Origin: JBJMLO01 sp045805265
GTDB lineage: Bacteria; Actinomycetota; UBA4738; JACQTL01
DNA: 64,000 bases
Assembly: GCA_045805265.1 (NCBI GenBank)
Contig: JBJMLO010000021.1
Span: forward strand, 115,569 to 179,568
Direction of reading: 5' to 3'
The notes under the pieces were generated by a model that saw only the letters and a list, made by a program, of their open reading frames with translations, had not been told where the DNA came from and did not search any database. Below are positions 43,167 to 52,582 of the stretch, piece by piece; position 1 is the first letter of the stretch; the number at the start of each line of letters is the position of its first letter. The position numbers and the translations under genes were made by a program.

Positions 43167-45782
43167 GTGCCGGACAAACAGACTGACCGGCCGATCTCGG
43201 CGGAGCGCCATCGCCTTCTTGAAGCGGATGCCGGGTCGGCGGGCTGGCGGCAGTGGGGACCGTACCTCGCCGAGAGGGCATGGGGGACGGTGCGCGAGGA
43301 CTACTCGCCCGGGGGCGACGCGTGGGAGTTCTTCCCGCACGACCACGCCCGTTCGCGCGCCTACCGGTGGAACGAGGACGGGCTCGCGGGCATCTGCGAT
43401 GAGGCTCAGCGGTTCTGCCTTGCGTTCGCCTTCTGGAACGGCGTCGACCCGATCCTTAAGGAACGGATCTTCGGGCTGACCAATGCCCAGGGGAACCACG
43501 GCGAGGACGCGAAGGAGTACTGGTGGTACCTCGACTCCACCCCGACGCATTCCTGGATGCGATGGCGGTACGTCTACCCCCAGGGCGAGTTCCCGTACGA
43601 CCTGCTGGTCGAGGAGAACGCGCGCCGCAAGAGGAACGAGTCGGAATTCGAACTCGTCGATACCGACGTCTTCGCGGATGGCTTCTGGGTCGTAACGATC
43701 GACTTCGCCAAGGCGGGACCTACTGACATGATGTTGCGCGTACGAGTCGACAATCGTGGGTCCGCCGCAACGCTCCACGTGTTGCCGACGCTCTGGTTCA
43801 GGAATACATGGGCCTGGTCGTCGAACGGTGGCCCGCGACCGCATATCACGACGGATGGCTCGACCCTGCGCGCCCGTCATCCGGCGCTCGGCACCCTCAC
43901 GCCCGTCGGGGGGGGCGATCCCAGGGCGCTCGCCTGCGACAACGACGAGAACGCCGAAAGATTGTGGGGAGGCGAGCCGCGAATTCGCTATCCCAAGGAC
44001 GGAATCGGCGACCATGTGGTCCACGGCGCGGACACGGTCAACCCTGCTGGGGAGGGAACGAAAGCCGCACTGCACTACGAGCTCACCATCCCAGGAGGCG
44101 GTACGGCTGAAGTGCGGCTCCGCTTGGCGCAGCGCGAGTCGGCATTCGACTTGAGCGGGGAGTTCGACCGCGTCATGCGCGAGCGGGAGCGGGAAGCGGA
44201 TGAGTTCTATGCCGAGGTGACACCTCCTTCGACTGACACTCTTGACGCGCGTAGCCTGCGGCGGGCCTTCGCCGAGCTCCTCTGGAGCAAGCAGTTCTAT
44301 TACTACGACGTCAAGCGCTGGCTCGACGGCGACGAATCGCGCCCGCCGCCTCCTCCGGCGCGTCGCAACGGCCGCAATGCAGACTGGACGCACCTACTCG
44401 CGCACGATGTGCTCGTCGTCCCCGATGGCTGGGAGTATCCGTGGTACTCGGCCTTCGAGCATGCGTTCGCCGCTGTTGCGCTTGCCTATGTAGACGCTGA
44501 ATTCGCGAAGGACCAGCTGCTCACCGTGTGCGGCGAGACATTTATGCATCACCGTGGCCAGATCCCTGCCTACGAATGGGATTTCGGGGACGTGCCGGCC
44601 CCTATGCAAGCATGGGCTGTCCTGCGCGTGTTCGAGATCGACGGCGGCCGCGACCTCGTCTTCCTCGCACGGGCCTTCAACAAGCTGATGCTGAACCTCA
44701 CCTGGTGGGCAAACCTCGCGAGCATAGATGGCAAGACGATCTTCGAGGGCGGCGATATCGGGGCCGTGCTCAGCGGCAGCGGGGGATTGGTCGATCCCGC
44801 GATATCCACTTTAGAGGGCGTGGCGGATGCGGTGGTATGGGTCGCCACCCACTGTCTCAATCTCTTGGAGATCAGCTTCATCCTGGCTCGCCGGGACCCT
44901 GTCTACGAGGACCTGGCGATGATGCTGTTCAGCGCCTTTTGCAAACTCGCCAGCATCGTCGATGAGAGCGGCCGCTGGCATGAGAAGGAGGGAACGTTCA
45001 TGAGCCTTCTGCGCACGCGGAAGGGAATGGAGGTGGCGGTGGGGGGCTCGCTCGATGGGCTCGTGCCGTCCTGGGCCGTCGCACCCATGGATGCTTCGAT
45101 CGGGCGCGAGTTGCCCCAGTTCTCGCGCCGCCTGCGCGCCTTCCGGGCTCGCAATGAGGGGCTGTTCGAACTGGTCGCCGACGAAGATGCGGCTCAGCGG
45201 ACAGGCCGCGTCCTGGTGCGGCTCGTCCAGCCTGCACGGTTGCGGCGCATCCTTCGGAGCATGCTGAGCCCCGCTGAGTTCCTGTCTCCATCAGGTCTGC
45301 GCTCGCTCAGCGCCCGTTACCGCGAACAACCTTTCGAGCTCGAGCTGGAAGGTCAGGTTTGGAGGCTGGGATATGAGCCGGGCGAGGCGCAGACCGCACT
45401 CTTCGGCGGCAACAGCAACTTCCGCGGCCCCGTCTGGCCAACGTTCAACTTTCTGGTGATCGATGCATTGCGCCGATACCACGCGTATGTCGGCGACGGC
45501 TTCACGGTCGAACACCCGCCGGACTCGGGTCAGCAGCAAACGCTCCACCAGGTAGCCGACGACTTGGCGCGCCGCGTCATCTCGTTGTTCCAACGCAATG
45601 GCGCCGCGACCTCCAAACTCGGCGTCGCTGCGTTGCCGGACGATGTGTTCTCGTCTGAATCTGACCTGACAATGTTCGACGAGTACTTCCATGGCGATAC
45701 GGGCGGGGGTCTCGGGGCCTCTCATTCCACGGGGTCGGCTGCCGTGGCCGCGCTGCTGATCGTGCAGCGGAGACCGCATTGA
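43167..45782 (+). CDS. GH63/MGH1-like glycosidase homologue, active site probably altered
   Basis: 871 residues from GTG 43167, which gives the family N terminus (RLLEADAGSAGWRQWGPYLAERAWGTVREDYS). Further family blocks: AWEFFPHDHARSRAYRWNEDGLAG, DPILKERIFGLTNAQGNHGED and GQIPAYEWDFGDV (about residue 465). These belong to the GH63-like glucosidase group found in bacteria. From memory of the family, the usual GGFLGLDNIG loop here reads GGDIGAVLSGSGG (~525), and the usual WDEEDGFYYD reads RWHEKEGTFMS (~604), losing an acidic residue expected in catalysis. Its TGA overlaps the TTG start of the TIR-KAP gene, so the two are made together. It may be a binding or sensor component rather than an enzyme. 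Confidence 0.75.
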   Translation: MPDKQTDRPISAERHRLLEADAGSAGWRQWGPYLAERAWGTVREDYSPGGDAWEFFPHDHARSRAYRWNEDGLAGICDEAQRFCLAFAFWNGVDPILKERIFGLTNAQGNHGEDAKEYWWYLDSTPTHSWMRWRYVYPQGEFPYDLLVEENARRKRNESEFELVDTDVFADGFWVVTIDFAKAGPTDMMLRVRVDNRGSAATLHVLPTLWFRNTWAWSSNGGPRPHITTDGSTLRARHPALGTLTPVGGGDPRALACDNDENAERLWGGEPRIRYPKDGIGDHVVHGADTVNPAGEGTKAALHYELTIPGGGTAEVRLRLAQRESAFDLSGEFDRVMREREREADEFYAEVTPPSTDTLDARSLRRAFAELLWSKQFYYYDVKRWLDGDESRPPPPPARRNGRNADWTHLLAHDVLVVPDGWEYPWYSAFEHAFAAVALAYVDAEFAKDQLLTVCGETFMHHRGQIPAYEWDFGDVPAPMQAWAVLRVFEIDGGRDLVFLARAFNKLMLNLTWWANLASIDGKTIFEGGDIGAVLSGSGGLVDPAISTLEGVADAVVWVATHCLNLLEISFILARRDPVYEDLAMMLFSAFCKLASIVDESGRWHEKEGTFMSLLRTRKGMEVAVGGSLDGLVPSWAVAPMDASIGRELPQFSRRLRAFRARNEGLFELVADEDAAQRTGRVLVRLVQPARLRRILRSMLSPAEFLSPSGLRSLSARYREQPFELELEGQVWRLGYEPGEAQTALFGGNSNFRGPVWPTFNFLVIDALRRYHAYVGDGFTVEHPPDSGQQQTLHQVADDLARRVISLFQRNGAATSKLGVAALPDDVFSSESDLTMFDEYFHGDTGGGLGASHSTGSAAVAALLIVQRRPH

Positions 45783-48700
45783 CGACCGCGCAGGAACCGA
45801 GCCGCCCCCCGTCGGCGACCGCGACCTGGGCGGCGTTCGTTTCGTACTCACCCGGGGACCTCAGCGATGCCGAGGCGCTCGTTACTGGTCTCGATCGCCG
45901 CGGCATCCGTTGTTTCCTCGACCGCGAGGCCGACCTCCAGGAGGACGCGCTGCTTGCTGCCCTACGCGAGTCGACGAGTGGGCTGGAGCTGATCGGTGCC
46001 GCTGGGCTCGAAGGCTGGGGTCGCCTCGATCTCCGAGCGATGCTCGAGCGGATCGGCCGATCCGATCTGCCTGTGGTGCCGGTGCTGCTGCCGAAAGCAC
46101 CGCCGCAGGTGGGGCTGCCCGACTGGCTGCGCGAACGCGAGTGGATCGATCTCCGGGGCCGGGAGATCGACGACTTCGCGATCGACACTGTGGCGTCGGC
46201 GCTCATGAGAACAGAGACCGGCCCCCGCACGGCCACCTTCAGCCAGGCGGCACTCACGGCGCTAACGCTCGCTGCCACGATGCTCGGCGAAGAGACAGCC
46301 CCGGACGAGCCGAGCCTTCGAGCCGCTGCACTGCTCGGCGCGCTCATGGCGTCGGCGGTCTCAACGATGGCACCCACAACGGGCGATGTCGTCAGGCTCG
46401 TCCTGAGTCGGCAAAGCGACGGCCGTGGTCCCGTGGAGACCCTCCTCGCAGCCGCCTCCTCCGCGGGACTGCACCCAATCCCGGACCCGGTGCCGACGCC
46501 GATGGACGTCGAGGCCCTCGGTGCCACACCGGCAGCGCCTCTCATAGGCGACGCGTTCGAGGCCCAGCGACGGACAGCCGGTGGGATTGTCGATCTTCGC
46601 CACGTCCTCGCGACCGGAGCTGACGGCGGTGTCCCGGCCGGAGTGCTCGAGGAGTTGGGCGTGTCGATGGAGGAGCTGCACGCGGAATGGCGGGCATCGA
46701 TCCGCCGGACGTGGCCCAATGAGTCTTCGGAGGGTTGGGACGCGCTGCTGCGCGAGCGCCTTGGCGGTCGGGTTTTCGAACTGGCCGGAGGGTTCTCGGC
46801 CGACGCCGTCGATCCGACGACCGCAATCCCGATCGAGCGGGACCAACTCGGCGTCCGCCCCTACGTGACAATGCTCGCGAGTTTGATTGCGGACAGCCAC
46901 ACGCCTATGCCGCTGTCGATAGGGCTCTTCGGCGACTGGGGGTCAGGAAAGAGCTACTTCATGGGCCTGCTGCGCGGCCAGGTTGAGACGCTCGCCAAGT
47001 CGCGTTCGGCGGGGTACTGCAAAGACATCCGCCAGATCGGGTTCAACGCATGGCACTACGCCGATACCAACCTGTGGGCCAGTCTCGCGGAGGAGATCTT
47101 CGAACAGCTCGCTGGGCCGCGCAATCCCGTCGTGGAGCAGCGTAAGGCGCTGGAGGAGCAGCTAATCGAGAAGCGCAACGCGCGCGTGGAACTCGAGGCC
47201 GCGGTGCTGCGTGCCGATAAGGAGACCGCCCGGTTGCGCCTGGAGGTCGATCAGGCCGCGTCGGCGCGGAGGCGATCGGCGCTCGACGTCCTAAGGGCGG
47301 CGGCGCAAACCAAGACCGGCCGTGACAAGCTCGACGCGGCGTGGAAGAGCTTGGGCGTAAAGAACGAGGCCGACCAGGCCCGGCGGCTTGCGAGCGAGCT
47401 CCGTAGCGTTTCCTCGGAGAATGAACCGTCGCGGCGAATCCTAAGGAAGTTCGGTGTGCCAGCGATCGCAAGCGCCACGCTGATCGTTATCATCGCCGGC
47501 ATCGCCGCTTTCGCGCTCCGTAGTTGGTTCACCGGTGGAGGGCTGGCCGCAGTCGCGACATTGCTCGGAGCCGCGTTTGTCATCGTCCGCCGCGTTGTCT
47601 CGGGGCTCGAGACCGTCCGAGCGGTGGCCGCGGAGATGCAAGATGCGCCCGACGCTCCGGAGCTCAAGAAGCTTCACGAGGCCGAAGCCCACCAGCAGGT
47701 CGTACAGGCGCAACTCGACGAGGTCGTCAGTGCTTCGGCGGGACTTGGCCGGGAGCTCGCCGACCTGAGCCCCGGCCGACGCCTGTACTCATTCGTCACC
47801 GGGCGCGCCGAGGACCAAGCCTACCGCACCCATCTCGGTCTCATCTCGACGATCCGCAAGGACTTCCAACAGCTCGTCGCTCTCATGAACGAGTGGCGCG
47901 CACGCGCCGACAAGGACGAGAAGACGCCACTTCCGATCGACCGCATCGTGCTTTACATCGACGATCTCGACCGGTGTTCGTCGCAGCAGGTCGTCGATGT
48001 CCTCCAGGCCGTCCATCTCCTGCTCGCGTTCGAGCTTTTCGTTGTAGTGGTAGGTGTCGATCCTCGATGGCTGCTTCGCTCTGTGCAGACCCAGTACGCA
48101 GAACTGCTGACCTCGCCTGCAGTCGACCAGTCAGGCCGTTGGGAAGCATCCCCGCAGGATTACCTAGAGAAGATCTTCAATATACCTTTTGCACTGCCCC
48201 ACATGCGCAAGGACAGCTTTGGCCAGCTTCTCCGAAGCCTCGCCGGAGAGGACGAGTCGAAACGTAGGGGCTCACCTGCCCTCGACAGAGCCCCCGTATC
48301 GACTGACGACAGTGCAGCATCCGAGCCGGGCGAGACGGACGGCCGCACTGAAGGGAGCGGCACCGAGCGCACTGGTGACGCAATCATCGCCGAGCCCGAG
48401 TCGGGGATCACTCGCGGAATCCCGACGGCCGAGATGCGCCCTATGACCGCAGATGAGCTGAAGCTGCTCGCCGCGCTCGGTCCGCTTGTCGACACGCCCC
48501 GCGAGGCGAAGCGGCTGGTGAATCTGTACCGCATGATCCGCGCGACCCGGGACCTGAGCACGGCGTCGGGCTTCCTCGGCGACGAGCAGCAGCCTGGCGA
48601 ATACCAAGCGGTCGCAATCCTGCTTGGTATGGTGAGCGCCCATGGCTGGCTGTTAAACGACGTGCTCTATGCGCCGCCGCGGCCGGATGAGGGAGTTCTC

Positions 48701-49030
48701 GGCGGGCTGCTCTCCCGCGAGCCAACCACGAGGTGGGCGGCGTTCGTTGCGGACGCGGAGCCGCGAAAGGACGGCGCCGGCGTGTATCGCAACGCGATCA
48801 CCGGCGAGCTGGGCCCTAGGACTATGCAGGCATGGCGAGCAATACACACCGGGCTAACGGGCCCGACCGCGCTGGTTACGCTGGCAGGGCTCGACGCCTT
48901 CCAGACGTGGGCGCCGAAAGTCGTGCGCTTCTCGTTCATACACTCGCTGTACGGCGTCGGGGCGGAAGTCTCGCCGACCATACTGCATCGTAGTGGCGAC
49001 CGCGAAGCCGGACCTGCTGACATGGGTTAG
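45779..49030 (+). CDS. TIR-domain / KAP P-loop NTPase fusion
   Basis: 1083 residues. TTG 45779 overlaps the preceding stop by 4 nt and has GGAG 6 nt upstream. Residues ~15-145 are TIR-like (WAAFVSYSPGDLSDAEALVTGLDRRGIRCFLD, then LPVVPVLLPKAP). The NAD-cleaving Glu of TIR enzymes normally follows the helix Trp by four; here WGRLD gives Asp. A helical region (~150-240) may be a Clp-N-like repeat. The KAP NTPase has Walker A GLFGDWGSGKSYF (~381), GFNAWHYADTNLWASL, an inserted coiled coil and two membrane helices (~561-610), and Walker B VLYIDDLDRCSSQQVVDVL (~726). KAP NTPases and TIR domains both occur in phage defence; a membrane-bound sensor-effector is likely. Confidence 0.85.
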   Translation: MTTAQEPSRPPSATATWAAFVSYSPGDLSDAEALVTGLDRRGIRCFLDREADLQEDALLAALRESTSGLELIGAAGLEGWGRLDLRAMLERIGRSDLPVVPVLLPKAPPQVGLPDWLREREWIDLRGREIDDFAIDTVASALMRTETGPRTATFSQAALTALTLAATMLGEETAPDEPSLRAAALLGALMASAVSTMAPTTGDVVRLVLSRQSDGRGPVETLLAAASSAGLHPIPDPVPTPMDVEALGATPAAPLIGDAFEAQRRTAGGIVDLRHVLATGADGGVPAGVLEELGVSMEELHAEWRASIRRTWPNESSEGWDALLRERLGGRVFELAGGFSADAVDPTTAIPIERDQLGVRPYVTMLASLIADSHTPMPLSIGLFGDWGSGKSYFMGLLRGQVETLAKSRSAGYCKDIRQIGFNAWHYADTNLWASLAEEIFEQLAGPRNPVVEQRKALEEQLIEKRNARVELEAAVLRADKETARLRLEVDQAASARRRSALDVLRAAAQTKTGRDKLDAAWKSLGVKNEADQARRLASELRSVSSENEPSRRILRKFGVPAIASATLIVIIAGIAAFALRSWFTGGGLAAVATLLGAAFVIVRRVVSGLETVRAVAAEMQDAPDAPELKKLHEAEAHQQVVQAQLDEVVSASAGLGRELADLSPGRRLYSFVTGRAEDQAYRTHLGLISTIRKDFQQLVALMNEWRARADKDEKTPLPIDRIVLYIDDLDRCSSQQVVDVLQAVHLLLAFELFVVVVGVDPRWLLRSVQTQYAELLTSPAVDQSGRWEASPQDYLEKIFNIPFALPHMRKDSFGQLLRSLAGEDESKRRGSPALDRAPVSTDDSAASEPGETDGRTEGSGTERTGDAIIAEPESGITRGIPTAEMRPMTADELKLLAALGPLVDTPREAKRLVNLYRMIRATRDLSTASGFLGDEQQPGEYQAVAILLGMVSAHGWLLNDVLYAPPRPDEGVLGGLLSREPTTRWAAFVADAEPRKDGAGVYRNAITGELGPRTMQAWRAIHTGLTGPTALVTLAGLDAFQTWAPKVVRFSFIHSLYGVGAEVSPTILHRSGDREAGPADMG

Positions 49031-50103
49031 GCAAATCGACCTTGATGGGCCTGATCCGATTTGCCGGACATTCTCCGGGGCACTGCCTGACCGTTTGCGG
49101 GCCATATCGATGCGATCAAATCGATCCGGCTACAGGCGTTACCAGAATGCATTCCACTCGGCCGAGGGGGAGTGGTCGTCGGCCGGCCAGTCGGGGGCGA
49201 GCGGTGGCCGACTTGCGCTTGCCGCCTACCTAGCTGAGGCTCTGATCCGCACCTTTGCTCTCGTACGAGTGGGGCGCGAGCTCGTGGCGTGTGTAGCGCT
49301 TGCCTTCGAGGCATCGGTGCTCGGCACCCTATCCCTCGCGCTGTACCGCGAGGTGAACAAGATTCAGCGGATCGAGTGGAGGACGCATCTCGCCGACGTG
49401 ATGGGGGAGCTCTCGGGGTTCGTGACCCTTGCCTCCGCTGCCGACCTGCTGAAGGCGGAGGTGGACCAGGCCCTCCACCGGCGGTTCGGCCGCCCCCCGT
49501 TCCCCAGGAAACCCGAGCCCCTCGGCGGTCCTCGAAATCGAGGAGCAGCGACTCCGCCGGGAGCGTGAGCTCGCCGCGACCCTGGACGCCGATCCGTCAC
49601 TCCGGCGCCGGCTCGACGATGTCGTCCTTGCCCGGGAGTTGTACTACGAGCTCGGCGACGGACTCCCGGCGCTGCTGTGGCGGGCGGGGATCTCAGTGGA
49701 ATCGTTCCTGTGGAGGGGCAAGGACTGGATCAGCGATTTCCTGAACGACCTTCCGACGATCGCTACGCAGGCCGCCCTCCGCTACAAGCGCCACAAGAAC
49801 CCCAGCAACACCTGGAAGTTGAACGACTTCCGGGACAGCGACGCCCTCCGAGAAGCCGTGCCCTATTGCCGCATCGTCGTGACCGAGCGCCACGCCCGGG
49901 CCATGCTTCGGGAAGCCTGCCTCGATCGACGCTTCGGGACCCTGCTGCTGGGCGACCTGCGCCAGCTCCCCATGGCCCTCGAGGACCGGTCCGACGTCCG
50001 CCGCGGCCCGGGGGCCCACGACCATGCACGGGTCACAAGTCTGGGACATCGTGTCCACCACGGGCACCGAGCCAGTGAGCACGCCCCCGCCCCTAGGAGC
50101 TAG
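48993..50103 (+). pseudogene. Frameshifted PIN-like/DUF hypothetical protein
   Basis: Two frames together look like one protein. The first (48993-49568) contains ALYREVNKIQRIEWRTHLADVMGELSG and VDQALHRRFGRPP. The second, open from 49453, contains VLEIEEQRLRRERELAATL, YYELGDGLPALL and AVPYCRIVVTERHARAMLREACL, but has no good start of its own. Removing one C from the run at 49491-49497 would join them. The YCRIVVTERHA block resembles a conserved element of uncharacterised PIN-like nuclease proteins; this rests on memory. The tail after LPMALEDRS looks non-coding. It overlaps the TIR-KAP 3' end by 38 bp, which makes its 5' limit uncertain. Confidence 0.4.
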
Positions 50104-50214
50104 ATCGTCGGCTCGCTGGCAACGAGAGCCGATCCTGTATGTCAGACTTGATGTCTCGTTGTGCCTGCTCGTAGCAGGAGCCGGGTATGTCACCTCCGGA
50201 ATAGGGGAGGCTCC

Positions 50215-51741
50215 GTGGTAACAACGAAGCGGACCGACGGCATCGAGTTCCTCGCGATGGATCTCGCCGATATCGACAGGATCTCTGTCGTCCCCCAAAC
50301 GCTCGACAACCAGTGGGTGCCCCGGGAGATGTTGGCCGGGATGATCGCGACCGGTCAAGGTCTCGCCGACGTCGAACGTGCCCGGCGTTCATGGGTTCGC
50401 GCCGAGTACGTGCGGGCGCTCGTCAATACGCGGCAAGTGATCGTCAATCGGGCCTATCTCTACAACAATCCGGTGATACTCGCCGATTATCTGCGCCCCG
50501 GCGATGACCGGGAGGCGTTCGAAGGCCTCCTGCGATCGGGCGTTCTCGTCGCGTTCCTGTTCTCGGAGGAGAGTCCCTACGACGAGCCAGCGTTCTCGAC
50601 GGATCCCAGAGGCCTCGCGGCCTGGCGCGAGGTGGCGAGGTCCGTCCCGGTGAGCTGCATGCGGCTCTCATGGGACGACGATGAGAACAGGCAGAAGATC
50701 AGGGAGCAGCTGCGTCGGAGATTCCACACTGCGGCGCAGGACGCAGTCTCCTACGATACTTGGGCCCTTAGTCGTGACCTCAAGCTTCCCATAGAGAGTG
50801 AGACAGCATTGCGAGTTCAGCTGGGCCTCATGGCTCACCATTGTGTTGCCGCTGCAACAGAGGGGAGATTGGTCACACGGGAGGAGCTCTACGGCAAGTT
50901 CGTCGTCACTCATGAGACGGCACCCGCGGAGGGAAGGTATGATGCTTCGAAACCCTTTGCCGCCGAGATCAAGCAGCTTCTGGATCTAAATTACAACGTC
51001 AATCTGCCCGACGCTCTCGATGCGTACGCGCTGACGCCCTTCGATTCGCTTCAGCGTACGGCGCTGCAGGAGTGGCACAAGGGCGGGCGACGTGAGCCGG
51101 TCACAGCAACCGAGCTGCTCGACCTGCTCAGACGAATGGCGTTTGATCTCGTTCAGGGGGGGCTGTATCTGCGATCATTCGGGACCCTCCGTTTGAGTGA
51201 TGTGCGCGAGATCAGGCTGACGGATGAATGGGCGCACTACACACGGGCGCTAGACGCCCTCCTGGCAGATCCGCTCTCGTTCGCCGATCCGGAACTGGGT
51301 GCACCAGGGGTCTACCGGGCCTACACAGACTTGGCGAAGGTGGCGACCAGGATCGGCGCCAGCGGACGCATGGCAGAGTTGGCATCGGTATGGAATCCGG
51401 TCGTCGAGCTGGTAGTCGAGGTCGCGGGCGCGGCGCTCTCGGTTGTCTGGGGAGCAGGCGTCGTCTTCAAGATCGCCGGCGTGATCTCGTCGAAGCTCCT
51501 CGGAAAGACGGCTCCTCTCGTCGTACGTCTCGTCGTTCGTGGCCTGACGGGTCGAAGAGCGAAGGCGGAACTCAGCATGAGCTGTGACTTCATGCGCGCG
51601 CAGCTGCAGGATGCGGCCCACCAATGGGACTTCCTCACTGCCAAGGTCCGAGAGATCCCTGGCTGGGTCGAGGCGCGGGACGAGATCAAAGCCCGCAACG
51701 CAGCAACTATCAGCGTTCGGCCCGAAGAGGAATATGTCTGA
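50215..51741 (+). CDS. Unknown 508-residue protein, partner of the NUDIX gene
   Basis: GTG 50215 has a strong GGGGAGG 4 nt upstream. I do not recognise the family. The N-terminal ~170 residues (ADIDRISVVPQTLDNQWVPREML, RQVIVNRAYLYNNPVILADYL, LVAFLFSEESPYDEPAF) are well structured, a middle helical part follows, and near residues 400-430 is a hydrophobic stretch (VVELVVEVAGAALSVVWGAGVVF) that could insert in a membrane. Its stop lies 8 bp inside the NUDIX gene, implying coupled expression. Codon use is less GC-biased than in the backbone genes. Confidence 0.75.
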   Translation: MVTTKRTDGIEFLAMDLADIDRISVVPQTLDNQWVPREMLAGMIATGQGLADVERARRSWVRAEYVRALVNTRQVIVNRAYLYNNPVILADYLRPGDDREAFEGLLRSGVLVAFLFSEESPYDEPAFSTDPRGLAAWREVARSVPVSCMRLSWDDDENRQKIREQLRRRFHTAAQDAVSYDTWALSRDLKLPIESETALRVQLGLMAHHCVAAATEGRLVTREELYGKFVVTHETAPAEGRYDASKPFAAEIKQLLDLNYNVNLPDALDAYALTPFDSLQRTALQEWHKGGRREPVTATELLDLLRRMAFDLVQGGLYLRSFGTLRLSDVREIRLTDEWAHYTRALDALLADPLSFADPELGAPGVYRAYTDLAKVATRIGASGRMAELASVWNPVVELVVEVAGAALSVVWGAGVVFKIAGVISSKLLGKTAPLVVRLVVRGLTGRRAKAELSMSCDFMRAQLQDAAHQWDFLTAKVREIPGWVEARDEIKARNAATISVRPEEEYV

Positions 51742-52447
51742 GGAAACGCGGCCCATCCGGCCGTCCCTCACCCGCTATCTCGACCTCAGGCGGACCGACC
51801 CTCACCTCTTCCACAACCCCTCGTCCCACGGCTTCATGATCGTCCTCGATGAAGAATCCATCAGAGAGATCGAAGCCCAGGTTGCGGGGCGGCTCATGCA
51901 GTTTGGGCACCCGACGGAGTGGGCCGAGGTCGGGATCGTCTATGAGGATCAATACCTGCTGATCCTGCGTGACGCGGTGGTGTTTCCCGACGGAGAGCGC
52001 GACACGTACATCCGCATCCTCGACAAGCTCGGGCGGGCCCCTGGGGTGGCGGTACTCGCGACTTTCGATCGCAGGGTCGTCCTGGTGCGGCATTTCCGTC
52101 ACGCGACTCGGAGCTGGCACCTCGAGATACCCCGGGGCTTCGGAGGTGAGGGCGGTTCGCCCCAGAAGGACGCCCGCAGGGAGATCGAGGAAGAGATCGG
52201 CGGATCTGTGCGTGCAATCCGGTCCCTAGGGGTCATGCACCCGAACACGGGACTGAGTGCGGAGGAGGTGCATCTCCTCAGTGCGGAACTCGAATCGATC
52301 GGCCTTCCAGAAAGGCACGAGGCGATCTCCGAGCTTGTGGAGGTGAGCCTTCCTGAGCTGGAGCGCATGATTGCGGACGGAAGCATCACGGATTCCTTCA
52401 CCATCGCTGCGTACTCGCGGGCCAAGCTCCTCGGCATGCTTGACTGA
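51734..52447 (+). CDS. NUDIX hydrolase (ADP-ribose pyrophosphatase-like)
   Basis: 237 residues from ATG 51734, overlapping the previous gene by 8 nt. An N-terminal ~95 residues of unknown type precede the NUDIX fold. The NUDIX box at about 135-157 reads GFGGEGGSPQKDARREIEEEIGG: the metal-binding REIEEEIG is intact, while the first conserved Glu is replaced by Gly (a Glu occurs two positions earlier). Before it, VAVLATFDRRVVLVRHFRHATRSWHLEIPRG matches ADP-ribose pyrophosphatases. Next to TIR and SIR2 genes that may produce ADP-ribose derivatives, a role in such metabolism is possible. Confidence 0.88.
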   Translation: MSEETRPIRPSLTRYLDLRRTDPHLFHNPSSHGFMIVLDEESIREIEAQVAGRLMQFGHPTEWAEVGIVYEDQYLLILRDAVVFPDGERDTYIRILDKLGRAPGVAVLATFDRRVVLVRHFRHATRSWHLEIPRGFGGEGGSPQKDARREIEEEIGGSVRAIRSLGVMHPNTGLSAEEVHLLSAELESIGLPERHEAISELVEVSLPELERMIADGSITDSFTIAAYSRAKLLGMLD

Positions 52448-52582
52448 GCTTCGCTCTCAACTGGGTGTGAGGTAGGCCCTGGCTGGTCGGCAAGCCGTAG
52501 GCAGCCGGGCTCAGTCCCACCGGTTTCCCGGGAAGTGCATCGCTTCTGGCTCACCATGGCCACTGCTTCGCCAACGGCCCCC

